A DNA stretch of 41,672 nt from Muribaculaceae bacterium (GCA_022509225.1 JAFLTM010000008.1:1-41672); one strand, 5' to 3'; shown: positions 18,122 through 27,363, numbered from the stretch's first letter. Notes: a model not told the origin generated them from the letters alone. Translations and numbers: made by a program.

Positions 18122-19755
18122 TCCTGCTCCTCCCTTAAATAGTCCCAATCGTTGATATTTATCTTGATATTCAATAATAAGCCCTTGGAGAATTCCGGTT
18201 GGGGTAATCCAGCTATGTTACCTATCATCACCTGATAAACAGTGTTTCTAACAACACCATAATGCATCGGATTTAAAGAAGATTCCGGATTCCAGTCATT
18301 TGGCACGTTATGGGCTATAAAGGCGGTATAGGTCAAAATATAGGCTTCCTCCTTATCATTGTAAACCACCTCTTTCCATGAGCCATCTTTCAGAGTGATG
18401 ACAAGTCTGTCAGATTCAGCATCACGTCTTATTTCAGCAGGTAATTTTTCCTCAGCAGACTCTGCTTTCTGTATCACATTACCCTCCATATCAATTAATT
18501 TAAATGTAAACGCTATTCCTGTTGCATACTTATATATCTCGTCTTCTTTCATCAATTCAATGGAAGGTATTGTGTTTTCAGAGATATAGCGCCAGATCCG
18601 ATATCCGTCTGCATCGACCGAATTTTCCTTTAGTGATTCAATTTTATCCTCGGATGAAAGTATGTTAGGGCCATTTTTGATTTCAAAACCTTTCAATAAA
18701 CCTTCATCATTCTGAATGGGATAAAGATAATTCAAATAATTTGTTTCTTTTGCAACTGTTTTAGTCCAGGCACCATCATATTTCCAATCGGGTGATGAAA
18801 CCCAATTCCATGAATTTCCATCAGCAGACATCTTATCACCTGTCGACAGATTTTCGGAATTGGCAAGAGCTTGATTAAAGTCTCCTTCCACTTCATGACG
18901 GAAAAGGTAACTTTCTTTGTTTATATTGAAAGGTTGCATGGCATAAAGCCGAAGTTTCACTTCACTCCGGTCTATAACGTATGTAAACTCCTCTTCTCCT
19001 TGACTTGGATTATCTTTAAAATCAACTCGTGCCACTCCCCTTTCAAGTTCGAGGATACCTAAATTATAGACAAGATCATTTCCCTCTTCCCTATCAAACA
19101 ATTTGCTTATTTCATCTATCAATTCATCTTCTTTGCCAGATTCTGGAATGTTTTTAAATCCCGATATTTCAAAACGGGATGCATTAACCAGCGGCATAAT
19201 AAGCCCGTCAGTTCCAAATTTTCCTATCGGCCATCCATCTACATTCTCAATTTTAAATTTAGCTGCAGCAACATCTTTTATTTCAGCCAAATCATGATTT
19301 AAAACCGATTCCTCCGATTTTGCGTTTGCAACGATATAAAGAGATACATCTTTACCGGCCAACTCTGTCAAATCATTGACATCCTCTATTTTAGCCTTAA
19401 GGATAAAGCTGTTTTCCGATAATTCATGATTTCCAACCTCAGCTTCAAATGTGAGAACAACTTTATTCTCAACACAGAAGTAAAGCGTTGCCGATTTTAT
19501 TGTAGATTCCTTTCCTGATGGACTCAAGGATGATGATTCAGAATTTTCCGTAGATTTTGTTCCATTATCTGCAACTTCCGGAATTTTTACTGTTAGCGTT
19601 ATATAATACGAAGTAGGATCATCAGTTGCTTCTGAATTTTCAGGCATATCGTCAACCATACAGGATGAAAACATAACAACCGTCAACAAGGAACCAATAA
19701 TGTATTGCAAGGTTCCCATCCTTTTTGCCCATATTTTAGGTTGACAAAATCTCAT
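18115..19755 (-). CDS. Fimbrillin-like lipoprotein (Mfa1_C type)
   Basis: The 546-residue protein has a lipoprotein signal with lipobox MFSSC (C32) and a Ser/Thr/Glu-rich stretch after it. Its C-terminal third resembles Mfa1_C of Bacteroidales type V pili: HYGVVRNTVYQVMIGNIAGLP is the typical YGVVRNxxY signature. The body holds the usual transthyretin-like beta domains. A second ATG at 19719 gives a more normal signal peptide starting MGTLQYIIG, and either start is possible. It follows the FimB-like gene by 78 nt and overlaps the receptor gene by 7 nt. In typical fimbrial operons such proteins are shaft or tip subunits; here the C-terminal strand after the signature is shortened (ends DYLREEQEW). 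It may be an accessory subunit or a receptor-associated surface protein. Confidence 0.82.
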   Translation of the reverse strand: MRFCQPKIWAKRMGTLQYIIGSLLTVVMFSSCMVDDMPENSEATDDPTSYYITLTVKIPEVADNGTKSTENSESSSLSPSGKESTIKSATLYFCVENKVVLTFEAEVGNHELSENSFILKAKIEDVNDLTELAGKDVSLYIVANAKSEESVLNHDLAEIKDVAAAKFKIENVDGWPIGKFGTDGLIMPLVNASRFEISGFKNIPESGKEDELIDEISKLFDREEGNDLVYNLGILELERGVARVDFKDNPSQGEEEFTYVIDRSEVKLRLYAMQPFNINKESYLFRHEVEGDFNQALANSENLSTGDKMSADGNSWNWVSSPDWKYDGAWTKTVAKETNYLNYLYPIQNDEGLLKGFEIKNGPNILSSEDKIESLKENSVDADGYRIWRYISENTIPSIELMKEDEIYKYATGIAFTFKLIDMEGNVIQKAESAEEKLPAEIRRDAESDRLVITLKDGSWKEVVYNDKEEAYILTYTAFIAHNVPNDWNPESSLNPMHYGVVRNTVYQVMIGNIAGLPQPEFSKGLLLNIKININDWDYLREEQEW

Positions 19756-19833
19756 TAATTTATTTGATAAATTAATATCTATTGTTTATACTTTTAGATT
19801 TAAAATATTCCTGACCGACTCAACTCATTTTAG

Positions 19834-21297
19834 TTAATGTAAGGTGTAGTTATAAATTCTCTTTTTCCAACCTAACGCCTTAATATAAATCTCGATCCAA
19901 TCCCAGTTATCCGACGGGTCAGTAATTTCGGGCTGATCTTCCCCGGGAAGGTCTTTATCTCCTTGGTCACCCTCCTGTTGATTATCATCGGAATTATCAT
20001 TTCCCGGAGCATCTCCTTGATCATTATCATCTGTGTTATCACTTCCGAAATCTTCAGGATCGGTTTGATCAGAGTCCGGTCGGTCACTGCCGGGATTATC
20101 GACTCCCGGTTGTTCCGGAACCGGTGTGTCTTCTTCAGGGTCTTTATCACCCGATTGTTCAGGGTTCTTCGGAGAATCAGATTCAGATGGTATCTCTTTG
20201 ATACCTATTGAAATTTCAAAGTCGTATTCACGATCAAGAAATTCCTGGTTTCCCATTCCGGTATCATCAAATGCCTGAGCCAGAAATTTTGAAAAGTCAG
20301 TAATCTCCGTAACAATCTCATCCGTTTCTGAATCCCTTATCTGAAGTGAAGATTCATCATCTGTCATAAGGCGGCTAACTCCAAAATGAGCTCTGATCGA
20401 ATACATGGAATCATCTGCTCTTGTTTGATACGGGTTCGCTAATGAGTATTCAACTCCGGAAATCTGAGAGTCGCCATTATAAACTATAAGTTCCTTACGG
20501 AGGGAACGGTAATAAAGTTCTTCGTATGGAAGCACATTTCCGGTGAAACCGATACTGCCGTTGCCACGAGGGAAATGTATAAGGAATTTAAACGCTTCGG
20601 TATCGGTGTCACTATTGAAAGAATCATGCACAAGATTAACCTTAATCGAGTTTGTTATCCTCATCATCGGTATCGTGACAACAAGTTCATTGTCAGGTTG
20701 TGGCTCTAAGGATGGAATATAGGAATTTGACGGAATTCGAAGTATCTGTGCTTCGTCAGGTTTGGTGCTCCACAATGTGTCGATCATTGTTTGAGTATTC
20801 CCATAGATATCCTTGTATTCAAACTCGCCAATTCCCGATGTTCCGTCCGGGTGTTTACGGTCCAGCCGTAGTATGTAGTCTTCAATTTTTGAAACTCCGG
20901 GAATCATAGGGTTTACCAATTGAAATCCCGGCATTTCATTAGAATAAGAATTCCCAACGTGGTTACCTTGTGCTATTGCCAAAAGTTGATAGGTCTCTCC
21001 CGGTTCTAATTCCTCTTCATTGAAAGTCATGGAAAAATCAATTTCTTGGGTCATTTCGCTGCGATGTTTGGTGTGCCGATCCAGGTAAGTTCCGTTTTTA
21101 TCGAAAACATAGAGATACACCGACCCAACATGGTCTGTGAAAAGATCGGTGTATTGCATGTTGTAATCATAGACAAAATTAACCTTTGTGAAAGTGTGTG
21201 GTGCCGGTGCACAAGGTTCAAGCTCCTCGTTGATCAAGGAACATCCGACCGTTAAAATGGCCAATAAAATCGATAAAAATAAGGAGGTGATCCTCAA
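19834..21297 (-). CDS. FimB/Mfa2-like fimbrial anchor lipoprotein with acidic linker
   Basis: The 487-residue lipoprotein (lipobox LTVGC, C19) has the FimB/Mfa2 pattern near its start: FVYDYNMQYTDLF followed by VYLYVFDKNGTYL. This family caps and anchors type V pili in the outer membrane. Residues 371-463 form a 93-residue linker made almost only of D, E, P, G, N, S and Q, and it is followed by a 24-residue tail that resembles the last strand of the neighbouring fimbrillin (WKKRIYNYTL against WAKRSHDYTL). The only start that keeps the lipoprotein signal is a TTG at 21297, 14 nt after the preceding stop. The linker and tail are unusual for an anchor subunit and may place a donor-like strand at a distance. 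Confidence 0.8.
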   Translation of the reverse strand: MRITSLFLSILLAILTVGCSLINEELEPCAPAPHTFTKVNFVYDYNMQYTDLFTDHVGSVYLYVFDKNGTYLDRHTKHRSEMTQEIDFSMTFNEEELEPGETYQLLAIAQGNHVGNSYSNEMPGFQLVNPMIPGVSKIEDYILRLDRKHPDGTSGIGEFEYKDIYGNTQTMIDTLWSTKPDEAQILRIPSNSYIPSLEPQPDNELVVTIPMMRITNSIKVNLVHDSFNSDTDTEAFKFLIHFPRGNGSIGFTGNVLPYEELYYRSLRKELIVYNGDSQISGVEYSLANPYQTRADDSMYSIRAHFGVSRLMTDDESSLQIRDSETDEIVTEITDFSKFLAQAFDDTGMGNQEFLDREYDFEISIGIKEIPSESDSPKNPEQSGDKDPEEDTPVPEQPGVDNPGSDRPDSDQTDPEDFGSDNTDDNDQGDAPGNDNSDDNQQEGDQGDKDLPGEDQPEITDPSDNWDWIEIYIKALGWKKRIYNYTLH

Positions 21298-21311
21298 CTT
21301 AATCGGAATAT

Positions 21312-22970
21312 TTATTTCAATGTATAATCGTGACTGCGTTTAGCCCATTTCAGCACTTTGATCTCTATGAGCATATTATATTTCTTAACTTCCGGGTTAT
21401 CGTTAGGCTCTTCTCCTGCTTCGGGGATTGTCGGAGAACCAAATCCCGCAACTCCATTGATATTGATGGAGTAGATATTGTTTCTTAACACCCCATATCG
21501 TCCAAGATGGTCTTCTGCATAAGAGGCTTTTCCTTCAGTGACAGTAACCTTGCTGTTTTCATCAAGCTTTGCTTCATTGTCAGGATCAAAGTGATAGATC
21601 CTCACTACATAATATGTTTCTCCATCGGGATAAAAATCGACCATTCCCTCCCCAGCTTCGTCAAGTGACAATGACTTTGCTATCTCAGCCAGATCACCGC
21701 TTTTTACAACCTCATTAAGTTTGTGTTGACCGGCCGATACGCTTTCAATTGTTTTATCCTTTACTGAAACAACAACATTATTAATCGGATTTACAACGAA
21801 AGATTCAGCGTCATTTTCTTTATTAAGTTTGTATTTACCTTTGACAATCACCCGTGTGGTCTGATTCTGAATCATTTGATCATAGTGCATTGTATTTTCT
21901 AGGCAATACTCTACATCTGTTAAAGTATTTGTTACATCCTTGGTTTCAATTGTGTTAAAATGCTCTGAAACATCAGTAAAATCACCATTGTTGTAATTGG
22001 GATCAATTCCCCACCAAAGATGGATGAAGTCGATATTGGTAGATGTGGATGTGTATGACCATGTCTTATTCCAAGTAAGATTTGTAGCATCTTTTGAAAC
22101 AACCTGCACAGGATAAGATTTTTTATTCGTTATGTCAAGTTTCCAGCTTTCTAATTTAAACGCATGATTCTCATTGATAGATGAAGTTAACTTGGTCAAA
22201 TCTTTTGAATCGGATGCTCCCACTTTTACTTTAGCAACACCTCTTTGCACATAGAAAGTTCCTGCCGATTCATCCGATCCGGGCACAGATGGTGCCTCTT
22301 TGAATTTGGAATCGTCTAATGCCACTAATGTCGTGATATTTGAAGGCGTGGAGCCCGTAAAGGTGGGGGCATTCGTCATGGTGAATCTTTCACTCCCTGA
22401 CTCACCGTAAATAAACGGATTAGTTGATTCCCCATTAGTTGATTCCCCTAATGTCAAGACGGTTGTTTTCCAATCTCCGAATTTCTGTGGCGAAGTTGAA
22501 GAGACTGTCGGGACTGAGAATCCATCATGCACATTCACCACACAGAGTCCGAAATAATTGCCACTGCTTTGATTACCGGAAATTGTTACATTTTCTGTCG
22601 CATCAAATTGAACCGTTACCGTAGCTGTGCTTTCAATATCGGACGAAGTGCCGGATGATGTTCCGGGATAAATGACACTGCTGCTCCCAACGCATGTATA
22701 ATCATCTTCTCCGGTATCAGCCTTTTTATAGATGAAAAACTGAAGGTTTTCAACTTTTCCTTCATTATCAGTGGGATTATCAAAATCACCTTCATCTATG
22801 ACACGTGAGCTGACAGATGGTAGTTGAACAGTGAAAACTGCCGTGAAAGTCTTCGTTGAAGCAGTTGTCTGATCTGTATCCGGCACAATATTTTCCGATG
22901 TTTCTGACGAACAGCTCCATAACATTCCTGCTACAAGAGCCATAGACAAGCTACATTTGATCAGTTTCAT
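21312..22970 (-). CDS. Major fimbrial subunit-like lipoprotein (Mfa1 family)
   Basis: This 552-residue protein is the most typical fimbrillin of the cluster. It has a lipobox (MLWSC, C20), two beta-rich domains and a C-terminal Mfa1_C region with GRYGVLRNNIYSININGVAG, then a Pro/Glu linker and a final strand IEIKVLKWAKRSHDYTL. In type V pili the propeptide is removed at an Arg and subunits polymerise by strand exchange; an Arg lies in PSVSSRVIDEG near residue 56, which fits a processing site but is not proof. The start is an ATG. A perfect 15-bp tandem duplication in the gene repeats GESTN. It follows the DUF3575 gene by 70 nt and precedes the FimB-like gene by 14 nt. Confidence 0.87.
   Translation of the reverse strand: MKLIKCSLSMALVAGMLWSCSSETSENIVPDTDQTTASTKTFTAVFTVQLPSVSSRVIDEGDFDNPTDNEGKVENLQFFIYKKADTGEDDYTCVGSSSVIYPGTSSGTSSDIESTATVTVQFDATENVTISGNQSSGNYFGLCVVNVHDGFSVPTVSSTSPQKFGDWKTTVLTLGESTNGESTNPFIYGESGSERFTMTNAPTFTGSTPSNITTLVALDDSKFKEAPSVPGSDESAGTFYVQRGVAKVKVGASDSKDLTKLTSSINENHAFKLESWKLDITNKKSYPVQVVSKDATNLTWNKTWSYTSTSTNIDFIHLWWGIDPNYNNGDFTDVSEHFNTIETKDVTNTLTDVEYCLENTMHYDQMIQNQTTRVIVKGKYKLNKENDAESFVVNPINNVVVSVKDKTIESVSAGQHKLNEVVKSGDLAEIAKSLSLDEAGEGMVDFYPDGETYYVVRIYHFDPDNEAKLDENSKVTVTEGKASYAEDHLGRYGVLRNNIYSININGVAGFGSPTIPEAGEEPNDNPEVKKYNMLIEIKVLKWAKRSHDYTLK
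22419..22448. repeat. 15-bp perfect tandem duplication inside the fimbrillin gene
   Basis: ATTAGTTGATTCCCC occurs twice back to back (22419-22433 and 22434-22448). On the coding strand it adds one GESTN unit to a surface-exposed stretch and keeps the frame. Confidence 0.9.
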
Positions 22971-23040
22971 GATATTTCTATTTTTCTTATAATTATATTT
23001 TTTAATTTTCTATTTTTCACAACTTTCTTCTAAATATATT

Positions 23041-23625
23041 TTACAGAATATATTCTACGGCGAAGCAAAGTTTTGTCGGGCCAAAGTAGTTGTGATTTCC
23101 ACCTTTTCTTATAACAGAGCCACACTCGGCACAAGGATACTTGTCATATCGCGTGCAAATCCAGCCAATTCCAACTTCTGCTTCCAAGTTCCAATGTCTG
23201 GCAAGATTCCATGCATAGCCGTATGCCAAACCTAATCCGCCACCCCAACCTTGATATCTGTTATCTTTTAACTTGGAAAAGTCTGTACCTAAGAATTTAA
23301 ATTTGGTGTTAATATTTCCAATATTAAACTGCCCCACAATGATATGTGCTCCGAAAAACGAACCCTTTAATGATTCTCGATACCATCTGCGGGCCTCCGC
23401 CTGCAACATCCAGTGCCTCCAGCGTCTCCCGTTAATATTCCAAGCATTAAGTTGTGCAGAAAAGTCAATTGTCCAAAGATTTGATACGCGATATTCCACC
23501 CCAAGGCTGGGAGTGGTGAAAACATCTGATAAAATATTGGTCTTTATTCCAACTTTTTGCGAGAAGGCAAGATATGATAGCGGAAAGAATATAAAAGACA
23601 GAGCGACAATTCTTTTGAATGTCAT
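23041..23625 (-). CDS. DUF3575 family protein, first gene of the fimbria-like operon
   Basis: This 194-residue protein resembles DUF3575, predicted outer membrane beta-barrel proteins that commonly open Bacteroidales fimbrial operons. A signal peptide ends near LAFSQ, and KVGIKTNILSDVFTTPSLGVEYR is the typical opening strand pair of the family. Alternating hydrophobic strands follow, such as GWGGGLGLAYGYAW. Two Cys near the C-terminus (CTRYDKYPCAEC region) are noteworthy. The ATG at 23625 is chosen over the in-frame GTG at 23646 because the promoter would place the transcription start at about 23652, leaving a normal leader only for the ATG. Its role in assembly is not established; surface transport or anchoring of the pilus is a reasonable guess. 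Confidence 0.8.
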   Translation of the reverse strand: MTFKRIVALSFIFFPLSYLAFSQKVGIKTNILSDVFTTPSLGVEYRVSNLWTIDFSAQLNAWNINGRRWRHWMLQAEARRWYRESLKGSFFGAHIIVGQFNIGNINTKFKFLGTDFSKLKDNRYQGWGGGLGLAYGYAWNLARHWNLEAEVGIGWICTRYDKYPCAECGSVIRKGGNHNYFGPTKLCFAVEYIL

Positions 23626-23658
23626 ATCTGAATGCTTTTTAAACACTTATATTGAATA

Positions 23659-23690
23659 CAAAATTAAATAATCAGTAATAATATCACAAA
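23659..23690 (-). promoter_or_regulatory. Bacteroidetes-type promoter of the fimbria-like operon
   Basis: On the minus strand TTTG (23690-23687), 20 nt, then TAATTTTG (23666-23659) match both consensus elements. It drives the DUF3575 gene and probably everything through the receptor gene at 15887, since the only other clear promoter serves the final lipoprotein. Confidence 0.8.
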
Positions 23691-23834
23691 AATACTATAG
23701 AAAAATAAATATATTTTACTCCATTTTTCAAAATATTAATATAAAATAATGATTATCAGATAGATATAATATAGACAAAAGAAATAGGGGTGCAAATTCA
23801 GTTTTGAGGGTAAAATACGCTAATATTTACATCT

Positions 23835-24974
23835 TTAAATCAGGCTGCGATTAATCAAATCTAACAGGTTTTGCCCTTTTTCTGTTACAATCAGATTATT
23901 CCCGTTCAATTGCAAAAGTTCTTGTTTAATTAACTTTTCTGCTTTTTTATCCAACTCATTTCTTTTTTGTATTCCAAACCTTTTCTCAAATTCCAAGAGA
24001 TCCAGTCCAAGAGAAGTTCTCAGACTCAACATGATCATCTCTTCCCTAAGTTCTTCATCATTAAGTATCTCTTTCTGAAAGTAACCCGTTGGAACATCTG
24101 TTTGTAATAACTTCATATATCTCTTCAAATCCGGATAATTGCTTTCCCTAACATTATATCCGTTGAAAGAGTGTGCCCCCGGCCCAAGTCCTATATATGG
24201 AGTGCCTTCCCAATATGATGAGTTATGTCTTCCTTCATATCCCGGTAAAGAATAGTTGGAGATCTCATATCGCAAATATCCTTTAGACCTCAGAAAATCA
24301 GGTGCGATTCTATTTAATTTAATCCATTCTTCTTCATCGGGAATCTCAATTTTTCCCTGTTGATCCAGAACATGCAGTGCTGTGCCCGGTTCAACGGTTA
24401 AAGAATACACCGATATATGTTGGGGTTCAAGAGCCACAAGTTGCTCCAAGGTTTTGAGATAACTTGCCGGAGTTTGAGTGGGGAGACCGTATATCACATC
24501 AACAGAAACATTTGAAAAGTATTTTCTCATTAGTTTCAAAGCCATTATCGAACTTTCGGCATCATGTCTTCTTCCAATCCGTTTAAGTTCCTTATCATCA
24601 AGGCTTTGAATTCCTACACTTACACGATTCACTCCTAAATTTTTCCAACCTTTACATTTTTCTTCAGTAATATCTTCAGGGTTTATCTCAATGGTGAATT
24701 CCTTCCAATCTTTATGGCCATACATCTTTTCAATACCTTGAATAAGTTTAGACAGATAATCCATTGGCATCAGGGAAGGGGTGCCGCCTCCAATGTAAAG
24801 AGTGGAGGGGTCTATATCTGAATATATTCCATTCTTTTTTATTTTGAGCTCATTTAGCATACACTTCACATAGTTTTCCCAATCTGCTATCCTGACACCT
24901 CCACTGTAAAAATCGCAATAAAGACATTTGTTATGGCAAAAAGGTATGTGTATGTAAAGGCCTCCGTTTCTCAT
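23835..24974 (-). CDS. hemW: Radical SAM heme chaperone HemW (HemN-like)
   Basis: The 379-residue protein carries the radical SAM cluster motif CHNKCLYC with C13, C17 and C20, the SAM-binding YIGGGTPS segment, and the HemN C-terminal domain. The fourth upstream residues and extra N-terminal arm of true oxygen-independent coproporphyrinogen oxidase HemN are lacking, and the protein begins GGLYIHIPFC, which is the HemW pattern. HemW binds heme and is thought to deliver it to respiratory proteins. The gene is transcribed toward the fimbria-like operon, with 209 nt between its stop and the DUF3575 ATG and a promoter there, so it is not part of that operon. It is divergent from the EF-G-like gene, with 191 nt between the starts. 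Confidence 0.9.
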   Translation of the reverse strand: MRNGGLYIHIPFCHNKCLYCDFYSGGVRIADWENYVKCMLNELKIKKNGIYSDIDPSTLYIGGGTPSLMPMDYLSKLIQGIEKMYGHKDWKEFTIEINPEDITEEKCKGWKNLGVNRVSVGIQSLDDKELKRIGRRHDAESSIMALKLMRKYFSNVSVDVIYGLPTQTPASYLKTLEQLVALEPQHISVYSLTVEPGTALHVLDQQGKIEIPDEEEWIKLNRIAPDFLRSKGYLRYEISNYSLPGYEGRHNSSYWEGTPYIGLGPGAHSFNGYNVRESNYPDLKRYMKLLQTDVPTGYFQKEILNDEELREEMIMLSLRTSLGLDLLEFEKRFGIQKRNELDKKAEKLIKQELLQLNGNNLIVTEKGQNLLDLINRSLI

Positions 24975-25165
24975 TCACCTCAATTTATTCACAAAAATAT
25001 TTATATTGTTTCATATTATTCTATATCCACAAGTCAAAACTTTATCCACGTGATGTAAATTCTCAAAGATTTTTAGTAAATTGCAAAGAATTTTGGAAGT
25101 CATAGTCATTTATTTCACGGCTTGCTTCAAAATGTAGAAAAAATACTTAAAATCGAAAATACAAC

Positions 25166-27322
25166 ATGAAGGTTTACAAGACAGACGAAATCAAAAACAT
25201 CGCCTTGATCGGTTCAAAAGGGTCGGGCAAGACAACCCTTGCGGAATCAATGCTTTTTGAAAGCGGAGTGATTAAACGCAGGGGTAACATTGAAGGAGGA
25301 AATACCGTTTCAGACTATTTCCCGGTTGAAAAAGAATATGGTTATTCAGTATTTTCCACTGTCTTCAACACGGAATTCAATGGCAAAAAACTGAACATGG
25401 TTGACTGCCCGGGTGCAGAAGACTTCTCCGGAAATGCCTATACCGCGCTTGGTGTATGCGACACGGGAGTGATTGTCGTTAATTCCGAATACGGTGTGGA
25501 AGTTGGCACGCAGAATATTTTCCGTGTGACAAACAAACTGAACAAACCGGTGGTTTTTGCCCTCAACCGCATGGACGGTGAAAAAGTTGATTTTGACAAT
25601 CTTATCGACCAACTTAAAGAACATTTCGGTCAGAATGTTATGCCTGTGCAATATCCCTTGGATGCCGGAACAAATTTCCATTCAATGATCGACGTGCTCC
25701 TCATGAAGAAATACGAATGGGGCCCCGATGGTGGCGTACCCAAAGTTTCCGATATTCCGGCCGACCAACTTGACAAGGCTACAGAACTTCACGATGCATT
25801 GCTTGAGGCTGCCGCTTCAAATGATGAGGAATTGATGGAAAAATACTTCAACGACGAACAACTCACAGAGGATGAAATAAGAACCGGACTTAAGAAAGGT
25901 CTTGTCGACAGGAAAATCTATCCCGTGTTTATTGTAAGCGCAATCAAGGATATGGGAGTTAGAAGAATGATGGAATTCCTCGGAAACATCTGTCCCTCTC
26001 CAAAAGAAGTGGCGGCACCTGAAACTGTCAATGGCACAAAAGTAACACCTGATTCAGCAGGCCCGCTCTCTTTATTCGTTTTCAAGACTTCTGTTGAACC
26101 TCACATCGGTGAAGTGTCTTACTTCAAAGTAATGAGCGGAACTCTTAAAACAGGCGATGACGTTGAAAATGTGTCAAGAGGTGGTAAAGAACGTCTTGCA
26201 CAAATTTTCACGGTTTCCGGTCAGATTAGAAATGCAGCCGACCAACTTGAGGCAGGTGATATCGGCGCTGCAGTAAAATTGAAAGATGTCAGGACAGGTA
26301 ACACCCTTGATGCAAAAGGATGTGACTATCAATTCGATTTCATCAAATATCCGGCTCCGAGATATATCCGTGCAATAAAACCGCTGTCGGAGAGTGATGC
26401 TGAAAAACTTATGGGTATCCTCACGCGTATGCATGAGGAAGATCCAACCATTCTTGTGGAACAAAGTAAAGAGTTAAAGCAAACTCTTGTAAAGGGTCAG
26501 GGAGAATTCCATCTTCGCACTCTTAAATGGCGTGTGGAAAACAACGACAAACTTCCCATTGAGTTTATTGAGCCTAAGATTCCTTACCGCGAAACCATAA
26601 CCAAGGCCGCAAGAGCTGATTACAGGCATAAGAAACAATCCGGTGGATCAGGTCAGTTCGGTGAAGTCCATCTGATTATAGAACCATACACAGAAGACAT
26701 GCCCGAACCCGACACTTATAAATTCGGAGGTCAGGAATTCAAGCTCAATGTTCGTGACAAACAGGAGATACCATTGGATTGGGGAGGCAAACTCGTGGTC
26801 TATAACTGCATTGTCGGGGGTGCCATTGATGCACGCTTCATACCGGCAATTGTCAAGGGTCTTATGGACAGGATGGAACAAGGTCCACTCACCGGTTCAT
26901 ACGCACGTGACGTAAGAGTCATGATCTACGACGGCAAGATGCACCCTGTTGATTCAAATGAAATCTCTTTCCGTCTTGCAGGAAGAAACGCTTTCTCACA
27001 GGCATTTAAGGCTGCCAATCCAAAGATTCTTGAGCCCGTTTATGACGTGGAAGTCATCACTCCGGCAGATACCATGGGAGACGTGATGAAAGATGTCAAC
27101 GGACGTAGAGGCATCATTATGGATCAAGATTCTGAAGGTGGAATCCCCAAACTGAATGCAAAAGTACCTCTAAAGGAGATGTCGTCTTACGCCACATCCC
27201 TAAGCTCTATCACAGGTGGCAGGGGTTCATTCTCAATGCAGTTCTCTTCCTACGAACTTGTGCCGGGAGATGTTCAGGAAAAACTCTTGAAAGAATACGC
27301 CGAAACACAGCAGGAAGATTGA
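25166..27322 (+). CDS. Elongation factor G paralogue (EF-G2 type) with degenerate GTPase centre
   Basis: The 718-residue protein has all EF-G domains: G domain, domain II, and domains III to V. The P-loop GSKGSGKT (16-23) is intact. Switch II reads DCPGAED (80-86), with Ala84 where canonical EF-G has the catalytic His of DTPGHVD. The base-recognition motif is NRMD (134-137) instead of NKMD. Switch I has EYGYSVF in place of ERGITI. These changes predict GTP binding with weak or no hydrolysis. From memory, B. thetaiotaomicron has an EF-G2 paralogue that supports translocation without GTP hydrolysis during carbon limitation and is needed for gut colonisation; this gene is very probably of that group. 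It is monocistronic, ending at an intrinsic terminator. Confidence 0.9.
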   Translation: MKVYKTDEIKNIALIGSKGSGKTTLAESMLFESGVIKRRGNIEGGNTVSDYFPVEKEYGYSVFSTVFNTEFNGKKLNMVDCPGAEDFSGNAYTALGVCDTGVIVVNSEYGVEVGTQNIFRVTNKLNKPVVFALNRMDGEKVDFDNLIDQLKEHFGQNVMPVQYPLDAGTNFHSMIDVLLMKKYEWGPDGGVPKVSDIPADQLDKATELHDALLEAAASNDEELMEKYFNDEQLTEDEIRTGLKKGLVDRKIYPVFIVSAIKDMGVRRMMEFLGNICPSPKEVAAPETVNGTKVTPDSAGPLSLFVFKTSVEPHIGEVSYFKVMSGTLKTGDDVENVSRGGKERLAQIFTVSGQIRNAADQLEAGDIGAAVKLKDVRTGNTLDAKGCDYQFDFIKYPAPRYIRAIKPLSESDAEKLMGILTRMHEEDPTILVEQSKELKQTLVKGQGEFHLRTLKWRVENNDKLPIEFIEPKIPYRETITKAARADYRHKKQSGGSGQFGEVHLIIEPYTEDMPEPDTYKFGGQEFKLNVRDKQEIPLDWGGKLVVYNCIVGGAIDARFIPAIVKGLMDRMEQGPLTGSYARDVRVMIYDGKMHPVDSNEISFRLAGRNAFSQAFKAANPKILEPVYDVEVITPADTMGDVMKDVNGRRGIIMDQDSEGGIPKLNAKVPLKEMSSYATSLSSITGGRGSFSMQFSSYELVPGDVQEKLLKEYAETQQED

Positions 27323-27363
27323 GGAAGCACGAAACAATAAGTACTATTAATATTGTTAAACTG

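Noticed and set aside
19872-20211. Open frames on both strands over the FimB-like linker
   Set aside because: They are by-products of the biased D/P/N-rich codons in the true gene; no start context or family resemblance.
25023-25050. Two near-matches to DnaA boxes (ATATCCACA and TTATCCACG) between hemW and the EF-G-like gene
   Set aside because: Each has a mismatch, there are only two, and no dnaA, dnaN or AT-rich unwinding cluster is nearby; chance is enough in AT-rich sequence.
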